Positions 51,137-60,419 are shown, counted from the first letter of the stretch. The stretch: DNA of 64,000 nt from an uncultured Methanoregula sp. (GCF_963662735.1 NZ_OY759744.1:2522153-2586152), one strand, 5' to 3'. Numbers and translations: made by a program. Notes: generated by a model not told the origin, from the sequence alone.

Positions 51137-54100
51137 TTAGTCAACCCACTCAAAAATCTGTCCATCGTGGGCATCTACCCAGACAATTCCACCACGGTTC
51201 GCCCGACCATATGCTTCAAAATACCAAACCAGGTGTTGTTCATCATTATGGGGTGTGACAACCCACAATCCGTTCTGTGTGATGTTCTTTAATTCCTGAA
51301 TTTTTTTTGCATGGTAAACCTCTCTTGCAGCGGTTAACGCTTGCTCTTTGGTCAGGATTGGTTTCAAACTGAGGGTTGGATCGAGGGGTATTTTTCGCTG
51401 ACTATATTCTTCAACCCCACCTGTTGCATTTAGAACAATTCTCACACTGCTTGGCCCAGTTATGGTACTGTATTCAGTCGCATTGACATTCGGATAGTAA
51501 AGGGTGTCTCTCCAGACAAAATTATAATCATAATAATCACCATGGTTAATTTCTTCGTTAAAGGTATTTATTACACCGACTTGATTGGAAGTCCGCCAAA
51601 GATCAGGATAATTTTGCATTGCATAAGATTGGGCAATAGTATATGCGGATTCTAATCCGATTCTTTCAGTAGTGGGAGGAATTGACTTTTGATTATTAGA
51701 GGTAGATTGTCCCGGACGGGAATTCAGATTAAAATTGCATGCGGATCCTCCCCGTGTTTCATGTAAACTGTAACGACAACGTTGATCTGATGTTGAGGGA
51801 CAGAGTGGTTCATTTTCCAGTGCAGCTACTGCATCACTATGAGCTTGATTGTAATTTTTTCCATCCTTGAGTTTATCCCAAAAAGTTTGTCCATAGGTTA
51901 TCGCTGGTTGCGCTCTGACAACGGTCTGTTGGAAGCCAAATACACAATCAGCACCTTCATCATAAGCTTCCTCGACCAAATTACCCCAGTTAGTATTTGT
52001 AGCACCAGATTCGCAGCACTGGAATGAGACAAATCTTGCATAAGATAAACCTAATCCATCCAATTGTCTGCCCACTTGATTTTTTGCAGAAAAATTGGTA
52101 AAATACTTATCTCCGTCCCCTTCCGAGTACATTACCCCGGGTTCACAATGACCAACATAAAAAAATACGTAGTCGTTTGGCAGTCGTGAATTCAAGGTTG
52201 AAGCGGTTGGATAGAGATATGGAGTTGCAGAATATCCCTTATCTGCTTGTTTATCCTTTGCATACTTTGCAACATTAGTCCAATAATCATAAGTTCCTGT
52301 TTTTTCTTCACCACATGCATCGGTTGCTTGATCACCAGTCCCGCTCGCTCTCACATCCCCACTCCCCGGCGCCACATCCACTTCAGGTACCATCGCGTTT
52401 GTCGGCAGCACGTAGCGCACTGTCGCATTGGCGAAATAACTCGCAGTCGCATTAGGTGTGAAATCCCCGGTTGCCAGACAAACATTTACCCCGGAACATT
52501 TGACCGGCTTACCGGCAAACACCAGCACATCGCCACCATCCGTCTTCTTCCAGATTTTCGGGGTGATGTTCATTCCAGGTATTGAACCCGAAGCAGTTCC
52601 GGTAATCGTGTAATGCAACACCGAACTCTCGCTCGTCAGCTTCGCCTGAGCCGTCACGACCACATCCTCATTGGAAGCCGGGCCGGTAGAGTTCTTCATG
52701 ATACTGAAGTTGATCGCCTGGTTCGGGTTGACGTCATTCTTCTCCGTCTGGATAGTAGTGGTATCCGCGGTGTTGGATGAGCCGAGTTTGCTTAAGGTTC
52801 CGACCCACGATTTATCGGAAAGCTGCCGGACCGAGAAGACCGGGATATCGCCAGCGGACATAGTCCGGGGTTCACTCAGGAACAGCTGTTGTTTCGCGGT
52901 CACTCCGGCGCTGCACCCAATGTCGGCAAAGCACATGGCCCGGGGCAACGTGGCATTGGCTTCCCGGTACCATGCAGCCTCGTACGCGTCCAGGAAATGC
53001 ATCTGGGCTCCCGGAGGTGGGATGACCTTGGCCTGGTAGTCAATGGTGCCATCGACATCCGAACCGGAGTCCAGGTAATGAACCCGGGTGACCGGGAGCA
53101 CGGCCCCGGACGGGAACCGGACCAGGGGGTCATCCTTCTCGTTGGTCCACAAGATCGGCGTTCCGTTCATCTGATGCAGGACCCGGGTCACGCCATGGTG
53201 GGTATAGTCAATGGCCAGGTGATTGGGAAGCACCATCACATCGTTCCCGTTGGCATCCTGGATCGCCTTCCCGGGACTGATCGGGCCGGATATATGGAGT
53301 TCCTTCGTAGGTTCGCTGAGCGCGATCAGGTAATCCGGGCCAAGTTCGACATCGGTGTAATTCCCGATGATCTCTTTGCCATTTCTCTCAACAGGGTGCC
53401 AGGTAAGAGACCCGGCCGGCAGGTCTCTGCCGATGACCCAGATGTGGCCTTCATGGGTGACGAGCGCCGCTGTACCGTTATTGGTTGCAATCGTTATGAA
53501 ATTTTGAGCATTGATGTTGTTGATCGCAGAACGGAGCCGATCCTGATCCCCGGGGTCCCCGGCTAGAGAGATACCACCATTAGCAGAGAGACCAACGCTG
53601 TAATTCCCGGCTACGACAATTTGTTTGTACGTCCGGTCTTTCGGCAGATCCAGCTGGTGGTGGGAGTTATCACCCCACCCGAAGAACGTGCCGTTTGTCC
53701 GGAGGGCAAAGCCATGGTTATAGTTCGAACTGATCATCTGCCACCCGGCGTCCGTGGGGAAGTTTTCCGGTATCAGGGTATCCCCGAGGCGATGCATACC
53801 GAGGTGGGTCTCGCCATCGGATTTCCGGTAAATGACCGGAAACGCGCTGTACGGGTGGACCATGAACGGCGATATCGCGGTAAAGTATATGGGATCGGTC
53901 AGGGACCGGGGGACTTTCTGCATTCGTACCGGGGTCTTAGTAAGATCGGTGTCCGGGGTCACGCCATTTTTCTCAGTACAGGTCATGTCCCAGAGTTCAC
54001 CCTTGGAATTAATGGCCGCATTATTGGTCACCAGGACCCAGTCATTCCCCTTGAAATAGTTCGGTTGACACAGTTCATCCGTAAATGTATCGATCGACCC

Positions 54101-54535
54101 ATCCCACCGGATCGCAGAACCACTGCCCAGGGAATTGTAATCCATTCCTGCAGGTCCTTTTAGGATCCGAGCTGTGTTCCCGAAGATGTCGATGTTGGAC
54201 TCTTTTACCGAAACACTTTCCGCAGCCATACCCTCAGTGCTCACTCCGGTATTGGCGGGAACCGTCAGTGGATCTCCGGCATTTTCAACATGAGCAGTTG
54301 GCGAGGCCGGGTCGGATGGTGCATTGTTGCTGTCAGTATCAGCGGCCCGGGTTTCCGTAGAATTTACCTTGCTCTCTGGATTGTCACCCGTCTGGTTCTC
54401 AAGGACAGTATCCGCCAGGGCTTCCCTGGCAGAACTATTCTGGCCGTCAACCGCACTGCACGGGATTGCGATGAGGGCGAGGACCATCAGGACCAATCCA
54501 AAAAATCCGCAGGTTTTCAATAAACCCGGTGCCAT
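51137..54535 (-). CDS. Large secreted protein: RCC1-like propeller, caspase/legumain-like domain, PepSY-like C-terminus
   Basis: 1132 aa from ATG 54535, where the signal peptide MAPGLLKTCGFFGLVLMVLA begins; the frame is open to 54751 without signal-like sequence. Residues about 60-420 hold RCC1-like repeats (FALRTNGTFFGWGDNSH). A middle beta-rich segment follows. Residues about 700-900 resemble a clan CD peptidase: YVFFYVGHCEPGV (His796) and VSFQCCESGATNTNWG (Cys840/841), then EGADCVFGFQ. The end repeats the PepSY-like protein next door. GC content falls sharply after about 52345, so the protease and PepSY parts differ in origin from the propeller. Promoter copy i lies upstream. Confidence 0.8.
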   Translation of the reverse strand: MAPGLLKTCGFFGLVLMVLALIAIPCSAVDGQNSSAREALADTVLENQTGDNPESKVNSTETRAADTDSNNAPSDPASPTAHVENAGDPLTVPANTGVSTEGMAAESVSVKESNIDIFGNTARILKGPAGMDYNSLGSGSAIRWDGSIDTFTDELCQPNYFKGNDWVLVTNNAAINSKGELWDMTCTEKNGVTPDTDLTKTPVRMQKVPRSLTDPIYFTAISPFMVHPYSAFPVIYRKSDGETHLGMHRLGDTLIPENFPTDAGWQMISSNYNHGFALRTNGTFFGWGDNSHHQLDLPKDRTYKQIVVAGNYSVGLSANGGISLAGDPGDQDRLRSAINNINAQNFITIATNNGTAALVTHEGHIWVIGRDLPAGSLTWHPVERNGKEIIGNYTDVELGPDYLIALSEPTKELHISGPISPGKAIQDANGNDVMVLPNHLAIDYTHHGVTRVLHQMNGTPILWTNEKDDPLVRFPSGAVLPVTRVHYLDSGSDVDGTIDYQAKVIPPPGAQMHFLDAYEAAWYREANATLPRAMCFADIGCSAGVTAKQQLFLSEPRTMSAGDIPVFSVRQLSDKSWVGTLSKLGSSNTADTTTIQTEKNDVNPNQAINFSIMKNSTGPASNEDVVVTAQAKLTSESSVLHYTITGTASGSIPGMNITPKIWKKTDGGDVLVFAGKPVKCSGVNVCLATGDFTPNATASYFANATVRYVLPTNAMVPEVDVAPGSGDVRASGTGDQATDACGEEKTGTYDYWTNVAKYAKDKQADKGYSATPYLYPTASTLNSRLPNDYVFFYVGHCEPGVMYSEGDGDKYFTNFSAKNQVGRQLDGLGLSYARFVSFQCCESGATNTNWGNLVEEAYDEGADCVFGFQQTVVRAQPAITYGQTFWDKLKDGKNYNQAHSDAVAALENEPLCPSTSDQRCRYSLHETRGGSACNFNLNSRPGQSTSNNQKSIPPTTERIGLESAYTIAQSYAMQNYPDLWRTSNQVGVINTFNEEINHGDYYDYNFVWRDTLYYPNVNATEYSTITGPSSVRIVLNATGGVEEYSQRKIPLDPTLSLKPILTKEQALTAAREVYHAKKIQELKNITQNGLWVVTPHNDEQHLVWYFEAYGRANRGGIVWVDAHDGQIFEWVD

Positions 54536-54715
54536 CACGGTTTGTGTTCTTTCTCGTTGTCGTTCTGAATTCGGATTCAGTGTAATCACCTTATGAGGAA
54601 GTAGGATGCTGCCGGCAATGTGATCCAAAAAATCTGGTATGGCATCACAAGAAAGTTCAGGAATTCTGCATGAATCTCCGGAAATCCCAGCATTCGTAAA
54701 AATCAAACCGGGAAC

Positions 54716-54751
54716 GGATAAGCGCGGCGATGAGTGAAAACTATTTTGCAC
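54716..54751 (-). promoter_or_regulatory. Recurrent palindromic promoter element (copy i)
   Basis: Minus strand GTGCAAAATAGTTTTCAC then TCATCGCC leads to GCGCTTATCC (54716-54725). Arms GTGCAAAA and TTTTCAC. Distance to the ATG at 54535 is about 180 nt, as for copy e. Confidence 0.65.
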
Positions 54752-55417
54752 TTATATTCCGTGGATTTTATATATTGATAATCACCGGAGATTATCGCAG
54801 GAGTTCGTGAAAAACGGCTGCGGTTCCTTCTCCAGCCAGCACCTGTTTTTCTTCTTATCCGGTTCCCTCATTTTTCCAAAGCATCCCCCCGTAAAAAACG
54901 GCCTTCATATTCGCGTTTTTTTCGCGTTTTTCATATCCAATAAGGAAAAGTACGCACCGAAATTATCCTCGATTCTATGCACGATAAGGGCCAAAAGACG
55001 AGGTGTATTTCAGCCGAATTTCGACAAAATGGGCGATATTCTGGCTTATTTTCCACAGGAACCCAATCGGGACAATTATAGGGATTTTCCCGGAGGGTCC
55101 GGATTACCGGGAACACAAACGGAGCCCTGTAAGGGCCCGGATTGGCCTGGGTGGGATATGACCATGTCACCCCCGCTCTCCGTCGGAGACTCCATGGCCG
55201 GAAACGTGTCCCGCCACAAAAAAGCGTGTCAGATACCATGTTAATATGGGCGAGTTAGGGCGGGGGGTGAGATTGTCGGTGGAGGGGCGTAGGAACCGGC
55301 GGGAACGATTCGCCGGAGCGAGGAAATCCTACCCCCCCTTGACGGGATGCCATATACAAATTAACCGGCAATACCGAAGATTAAGTATTCCAGAGATTTT
55401 TTTACGGTGCTGAAGGA
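54752..55417. other. Intergenic region with a partial R2 repeat
   Basis: No supported gene. The plus-strand frame from 54807 runs straight into repeat R2 and is rejected. 55165-55275 carries the R2 landmarks CCGTCGGAGACTCC, GGAAACGTGTCCCGCCAC and AAAAAGCGTGTCAG with internal loss. Confidence 0.5.
55165..55275 (+). repeat. Dispersed repeat R2, partial copy
   Basis: Matches the central part of the full copies, with the GTCTGTTTCGC segment deleted (CCACAAAAAAGCGTGTCAG). Suggests internal deletion of an older copy. Confidence 0.7.
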
Positions 55418-55903
55418 TTAATTTGCCTTTTTCTCTCCGAAAGAAATTATCAATGAATGAGTCCCTGAAACTTCTTCACTACCTGTGAACACAAACGTGA
55501 TAGAGCCGGTCTCAGTGACCGTGAAGTCTATTTGTGTTTTGGCTGATTTAAATTTCAGACTTGGAGTACGGACACTTGCTTCTTTGATAACATTTTTTAT
55601 GTACTGGATAGATTTTGAAATATCTGGAGCAAATTCGCTCTCAAATTTCTCCTCTTTTGGTTCAAAAACAATATGTGTTTCAGTTATATGGTTTACTTTT
55701 CCTACAATTTTCCCTGAAATTTTACTTAGGATCGGAATCGAAAAATCAATCCCCGCACTACCAGAGGAATTTATTTTCAGTACAATCTCAACAGAATTAA
55801 TGGGAACCGGAGTTTCCTTATTTGCCAGCTCAATTGCTTTCTGAATCTCATCAAGCACATCATCGATTAATACCGCGGTTTCATCAAGGACTAGCTTTGG
55901 CAT
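55418..55903 (-). CDS. Trypco-like conflict-system protein
   Basis: 161 aa from ATG 55903. Two similar halves: an opening helix (IDDVLDEIQKAIELAN / SIQYIKNVIKEASVR), then beta strands with VEIVLKINSSGSAGIDFSIP and ...TQIDFTVTETGSITFVFTGS, the first closing on THIVFEPKE and the second on THSLIISFGEK. This matches the pattern of trypsin-co-occurring (trypco) domains known from predicted bacterial conflict systems. The call rests on pattern only. Divergent from the TIR-STAND gene 800 nt away, with repeats between. AT-rich. Confidence 0.5.
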   Translation of the reverse strand: MPKLVLDETAVLIDDVLDEIQKAIELANKETPVPINSVEIVLKINSSGSAGIDFSIPILSKISGKIVGKVNHITETHIVFEPKEEKFESEFAPDISKSIQYIKNVIKEASVRTPSLKFKSAKTQIDFTVTETGSITFVFTGSEEVSGTHSLIISFGEKKAN

Positions 55904-56090
55904 AAATTCCAATCATTGTTAAAATATAAAAAAATATTTAATATATTTTTATGGATATGGATCATTTGCTGCTGCTTTTCGGTGTGAGATTTTTTTGAAA
56001 TGAATCGGTGGTGATGAAACACGTATGATGAGGCATTCCCACGATGGATCATTTACCGGGAAATCTTTTGCAGAAAATTTGCACGACGCG

Positions 56091-56120
56091 AATCCGGTGA
56101 AGTGGCCACGCAAGAAACGC
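56091..56120 (+). repeat. 30-bp exact repeat, copy 2
   Basis: Identical to 41561-41590; here it directly borders repeat R3. Confidence 0.85.
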
Positions 56121-56135
56121 TTGGAGGGCCTGCCC

Positions 56136-56372
56136 CCCTACCCCCCCTGCCAAACATTTTCAGCCAGGGGGGTACCCCCCCACCCTGATCAAAGTGACTG
56201 GGGGGTCACCCCCCCCTTCGGATCCGGGAAATCCCGCGACCAACTCATTTCTGATAACCCTGCTCTCCGCAGTCCAACCGGCGATAATTCCACGCGAAGC
56301 GCCGGGCCCTCGCGTGAAAATTCCGGGGCGCTACTTACCTTTGAGGAGGGGGGGTGAGGGGGTACTCCCCCC
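56136..56372 (+). repeat. Dispersed repeat R3 with GC hairpin, copy 2
   Basis: Nearly identical to 46359-46600, including the block CGCGAAGCGCCGGGCCCTCG. Hairpin arms at 56142-56149 and 56165-56172. A further GGGGGGTACCCCCCC follows at about 56394. Confidence 0.85.
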
Positions 56373-56701
56373 TCCATGATCAATGTGACCAGGGGGGTAC
56401 CCCCCCCACCGCGATCCGATCGACCGGGGGGTCGGGGGGGTGCTTGCCGGGAAATTCTGCTGGGGGAGGAATCGTTATTGTGCCTGCGCTGGTGCTGTCC
56501 GGTTGGACTGAGGATGGGGCGTTGCTCATGGCGGGATGATAGGCTAAGGCGGGATTGGACGAGCGAAGATTATTGAAAGTAATTACAAGCGGGAAAAGCA
56601 ATTTCAAACTTGATTTAATTTATTAAAACAAGATGTTTCGAAATTCTCTTATATCTCACAAGAGATATTACCAAATCTAAAACGGGAATGATGAAAATAC
56701 A

Positions 56702-59287
56702 ATGGAACAAAAAATTAATGATGAAACACGCTTGGATGGAAAAAAGAAATTAAAAGTTTTCATTAGTTATTGCCACGAGGATAATACCCCTGAAAAACCT
56801 AATATTACAGATTTTAAAAAACATTTAGCTCTCCTTAAAAATAATGGCTTGATCGAAGAGTGGTATGACAGATATTTGTTGGGTGGAGACGACTTTCGAA
56901 AAATTATCGGTCAAAATTTGGAGAAAGCAGATATTGTCTGTTTGTTCATATCGGCGAATTTCCTCGCCTCAACAGAATGTATGAATGAAAAACGGAAAGC
57001 CTTCGCATTAAGAAAATTAAAAGGAATTCCCGTTATCCCTATTATTTTATCCTCTTGCGAATGGCTTGATGATCCTGAAATTACTCAGGTTCTCGCTTAT
57101 CCTGACGATGGTAAGCCCATCACTTCTTTTCCCGATAAAAATGATGGATGGTATAAAATCTATCTTGGGATGAAAGAGATAGTCGAAAGAGAACAAAAAA
57201 TTAAGGAATTATCAATAAACGAACAGTTTGGATTATTATTTTTATTTGATACTGAACTTTTATCAAAAGCGCATTCACAAAAAACTTCGGTTTCTCTGAA
57301 GGATATCTACATTGAGACAGAATTGGAGAAATTTGATATTTCAAAAAGAAATACATCGACGATAAAAACCGATGAATTACTTGATAATCTTCTTTCAGAG
57401 AAAAGAATAATTATTGCTGGAGAAGACCAATCCGGTAAAACAACGCTTTGTAAAAGGTTGTTTTGTGATCTTCGAAGATCAAATTTTATTCCGGTATATA
57501 TTTCTGGTGAAGAACTTAATTCGCCAGGGAAGATAGATAATTTTATAATTAAATCAATTCACCGACAATATGATAACTTCAATGAACGTGCAATCAATCT
57601 CGATCGAGTTGTTCCAATTGTCGATGATTTTCATCATTCTAAAAATAAAGAAAAACGAATCAAAGACTTATTAAAATATCCCTTGTGTGTTATTATTATC
57701 GATGAAATTTTTGGCTTAAATGTCACAGATGAAAATCTAATTTCTTCATTTATTACCTTTAAAATTAATGAGCTTAAACCATCACTTCGGACACAATTGA
57801 TAAAAAGATGGCTGACTTTGAATGATAATGAACCGGACATTGATAATTATAAAGAGATTGACAAAAAAGTTGATCTGATCAATGCAACATTAGGGAGAAA
57901 TATTGGTAAAGGGTTAATCCCTGCTTACCCATTTTTTATCGTATCTGCATTGATCACGTATGAAGCATTCTCAATTTCTCTTGATCAGGATATAACTTCT
58001 CAAGGATATTGTTATCAAGCGTTTCTTGTTTATTACTTGAAAAAACAGGGTGTAAAAAGTGATGAACTTGATATCTATTTTAATTTCATGGGTGAATTTG
58101 CATCATTCATGTACAATAAAAAACAAAACCAGTTAAGTTACAACGATTTTTCCGTTTTCCTGAAAGAATATAATGTAAAATTTAATTTACCCATTAATAC
58201 GGAAAAACTACTTAAAAATTTAGGTGACGTCATAATCAAAGATAGTTTGAATAATTATCTGTTCAAATATCCCTGTTTTTACTATTTTTTTGTTGGTAAA
58301 ACTCTTTCAGAAAATTTAGATAAATCTAAGAACATCGAACAGATGAAAGAAATTTTAAATAATCTCCATAATCCCGATAACGCTTATATTGCTGTATTTT
58401 TAATTCACCATTCAAAGAATGTCCACATTTTTAATGAGATTGAGAAAATTTCAGCCTCCTTATTTAGTGAATATGAACCGGCGACGTTAACCAAGAGCGA
58501 GATGGGCTTTTTTGATAGTGAAATGCACAATGTCATTCGAGCATTGTTACCTCCGGACCATGAAACTGCTGAAATGCATAGAGATCAATTATCAAAAATT
58601 GAAGATGATTTAGAACAAAATCGTGATTTGGAAGTAACAGATGAACAAATTTTGGAAAACGAAAAATATCTATTAACTTTAAGAAAGGCCATGAAAACCG
58701 TTGAAGTTATGGGTTGTATTATTCGAAATCATGCCGGATCATTAGAGAAAGAGAGGCTTCAGAATATCTTTTTAGATGGAATGAATGTTCATTTACGAAT
58801 TCTTACTTCACTCATTAATACTATAAAAAGTGACGAAGAAAAGCAAGTTATCATTGAATTTATCTCAAAAAGATTGAGTCAATTAGATGAAAGAAAAGAT
58901 CCCAATCAAAAACTCAGTGAAGAAGAACGGAGAAAATTTGCTCAAATAATTTTTGGAAATATGGGTTTCATAATTGTGTATGGAAATATTGTGAAAATTA
59001 TTCATTCTCTAGGATCTGATAAGTTAATCGATATTTCCAATCAGGTATGTGATCAAATTGAAAGCCCCGCAACAAGCTTAGTAAAATTTGGAATAATAAT
59101 GAAATATCTAAAAAACATACCGATTGACGATCTCGATCGAAGAATCAATCAAAAAGATTTTTCATTAATTGCGAAAAGAGCTGCAGAAACGATGATAGTT
59201 ACACATTGTTCGTTGCATAATGTTAGGGGTCGACAAAAACAGCAAATTAAAGATACATTCCACGTTGAAAGAGCAAAATTAAGTTAA
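56702..59287 (+). CDS. TIR-STAND NTPase, probable antiviral defence protein
   Basis: 861 aa, visibly AT-rich against its GC-rich neighbours. The N-terminal TIR domain (about 16-150) starts LKVFISYCHEDNTPEKPNIT, continues GDDFRKIIGQNLEKADIVCL and has a conserved Glu in STECMNEKRKAF. A P-loop follows: IIIAGEDQSGKTTLCKRL (about 240-250) and Walker B VVPIVDDFHH (about 305). The long C-terminal region is helical, as in STAND/NACHT-like sensors. In such proteins a ligand from an invader triggers assembly and the TIR domain destroys or converts NAD. It is flanked by repeats and a trypco-like gene; no other defence gene is adjacent. Confidence 0.85.
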   Translation: MEQKINDETRLDGKKKLKVFISYCHEDNTPEKPNITDFKKHLALLKNNGLIEEWYDRYLLGGDDFRKIIGQNLEKADIVCLFISANFLASTECMNEKRKAFALRKLKGIPVIPIILSSCEWLDDPEITQVLAYPDDGKPITSFPDKNDGWYKIYLGMKEIVEREQKIKELSINEQFGLLFLFDTELLSKAHSQKTSVSLKDIYIETELEKFDISKRNTSTIKTDELLDNLLSEKRIIIAGEDQSGKTTLCKRLFCDLRRSNFIPVYISGEELNSPGKIDNFIIKSIHRQYDNFNERAINLDRVVPIVDDFHHSKNKEKRIKDLLKYPLCVIIIDEIFGLNVTDENLISSFITFKINELKPSLRTQLIKRWLTLNDNEPDIDNYKEIDKKVDLINATLGRNIGKGLIPAYPFFIVSALITYEAFSISLDQDITSQGYCYQAFLVYYLKKQGVKSDELDIYFNFMGEFASFMYNKKQNQLSYNDFSVFLKEYNVKFNLPINTEKLLKNLGDVIIKDSLNNYLFKYPCFYYFFVGKTLSENLDKSKNIEQMKEILNNLHNPDNAYIAVFLIHHSKNVHIFNEIEKISASLFSEYEPATLTKSEMGFFDSEMHNVIRALLPPDHETAEMHRDQLSKIEDDLEQNRDLEVTDEQILENEKYLLTLRKAMKTVEVMGCIIRNHAGSLEKERLQNIFLDGMNVHLRILTSLINTIKSDEEKQVIIEFISKRLSQLDERKDPNQKLSEEERRKFAQIIFGNMGFIIVYGNIVKIIHSLGSDKLIDISNQVCDQIESPATSLVKFGIIMKYLKNIPIDDLDRRINQKDFSLIAKRAAETMIVTHCSLHNVRGRQKQQIKDTFHVERAKLS

Positions 59288-59344
59288 ATTCAGATTTTCT
59301 ATTAAAATTAACCAAGATATTGTGTGAAAATATCTCCGAAAAAA

Positions 59345-59602
59345 TTATTCCCCTTTCTCATCAATAATCGCAACAACTTTTTTACCGGTATCGGTTGTCC
59401 GGTAATACCGGTCCCTGTTTTCGGTCGGTGTAAGGCATTCCACGAGCCCGACTTTTTCCAGATCCTGAATTGTCCGGCTTACAGCGGCTCGTGCAACACC
59501 AATTGTCTTCGCAAGTTCTGTTGGCGTGTTTGGCCGGAGAAGACCCTTGAGCACTTTTCTTCTCACGCTCCCCCGCGTAACAAAACTTACGAGATTATAC
59601 AT
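59345..59602 (-). CDS. Winged-helix transcriptional regulator (MarR/ArsR-like)
   Basis: 85 aa from ATG 59602 (MYNLVSFVTRGSVRRKVLKG). The winged helix is clear: PNTPTELAKTIGVARAAVSR then TIQDLEKVGLVECLTP and the wing NRDRYYRTTDTGKKV. The longer frame from 59635 adds a hydrophobic stretch (MYIRVIFLFLL) that looks unlikely. A repeated ACATGTGT lies at 59632-59650. It is convergent with the TIR-STAND gene; whether it controls that region is unknown. Confidence 0.75.
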   Translation of the reverse strand: MYNLVSFVTRGSVRRKVLKGLLRPNTPTELAKTIGVARAAVSRTIQDLEKVGLVECLTPTENRDRYYRTTDTGKKVVAIIDEKGE

Positions 59603-59631
59603 TAAAAGAAAAAGGAAAATTACACGTATGT

Positions 59632-59650
59632 ACATGTGTTCGACATGTGT
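59632..59650. promoter_or_regulatory. Direct repeat ACATGTGT upstream of winged-helix gene
   Basis: ACATGTGT-TCG-ACATGTGT, with each unit holding the palindrome ACATGT, sits about 30 nt before the ATG. A plausible autoregulatory operator. Confidence 0.45.
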
Positions 59651-60419
59651 AACAAATTATATCCCTTCATACGTCGATACTAATAGTGGTGCCTGGTGAC
59701 CGTGAATCGTACAAATGTGATACAAAAAACCAGAAGTGACAACCCCCGACGATGATCACGTATCCCAATGGGGAAGTTCGTCGCCCCGCAGGGACTTCAC
59801 CAGACACCGCACAGGGAACTAACGAGTACTGCCAAAATAAGCCCTGTACGGGCTCCGTTTACCATCTCCGGCAGAGTTTAGGTGTCTCATTCGGGAAAAC
59901 GCATGTCTCTTTTTTCGGGAAACGCGCAAAATGCTGTCCGTTTGGTGTGAATCAAGGCAATACGGGCTGGGATACGTGTCTCTTTAGGTCTCTTTGGTTG
60001 GCAAAAGTCACCCTGATACGGGTTTCGGGACGTGGGGGTGCCGGGGCCGGGGAGTCCCGGGGGGCACATCCTCCCTTGATCGAGGTCCACCGTCGGAGAC
60101 TCCCTGGCCGAAAACGTGTCCCGCCACAAAAACCATGTCTGTTTCGCAAAAAAGCGTGTCAGTTACCATGTCTGTTTTGGGGGGTTTTGCCGGTTTTATG
60201 TCGTGAAAGGACCGTGTCAGTTACCATGTTACCAGGGGTCGATTGGGGCGGGCGATCGTCTCTCCATTCAGGGTACCGTGGGGCGAAATGAACAGAGGGG
60301 CGGTTTTGGGGAGTGGCCGGAGAGGAAGGATGAGTTGTCGCCGTCACCGATGAGGCGACACAAAGGGTGGAGGGCCGGGCCGGGCTGCAGAAACACAAAA
60401 AACTTTATTTTAACCACAT
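59651..60419. other. Repeat-bearing spacer before the tandem purF genes
   Basis: No supported gene. Contains R2 copy 3 at 60040-60320. The plus-strand frame 59752-60291 runs through the repeat and is not conserved in the other copies. Confidence 0.55.
60040..60320 (+). repeat. Dispersed repeat R2, copy 3
   Basis: Full set of R2 landmarks; closest to copy 1 by eye (GGGGGGTTTTGCCGGTTTTATGTCGTG shared in sequence order). Lies between the winged-helix gene and purF. Confidence 0.85.

Larger units (their letters stand above)
55913..56701. other. Repeat-rich spacer between trypco-like and TIR-STAND genes
   Basis: Holds the 30-bp repeat (56091-56120), repeat R3 copy 2 (56136-56372) and a further GC palindrome near 56395-56445. 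The last 130 bases before the TIR-STAND ATG are AT-rich and likely carry its promoter. No gene supported. Confidence 0.6.

Noticed and set aside
52671..54163. Several plus-strand ORFs of 120-225 codons
   Set aside because: Shadows of the 1132-aa gene in its GC-rich part.
54807..55244. 145-codon ORF
   Set aside because: The 3' third is repeat R2 and the 5' part lacks a ribosome site; no protein-like pattern.
46095..60320. CRISPR array
   Set aside because: Repeats are long (230-285 bases), few and unevenly spaced, with no short repeat-spacer pattern and no cas gene.
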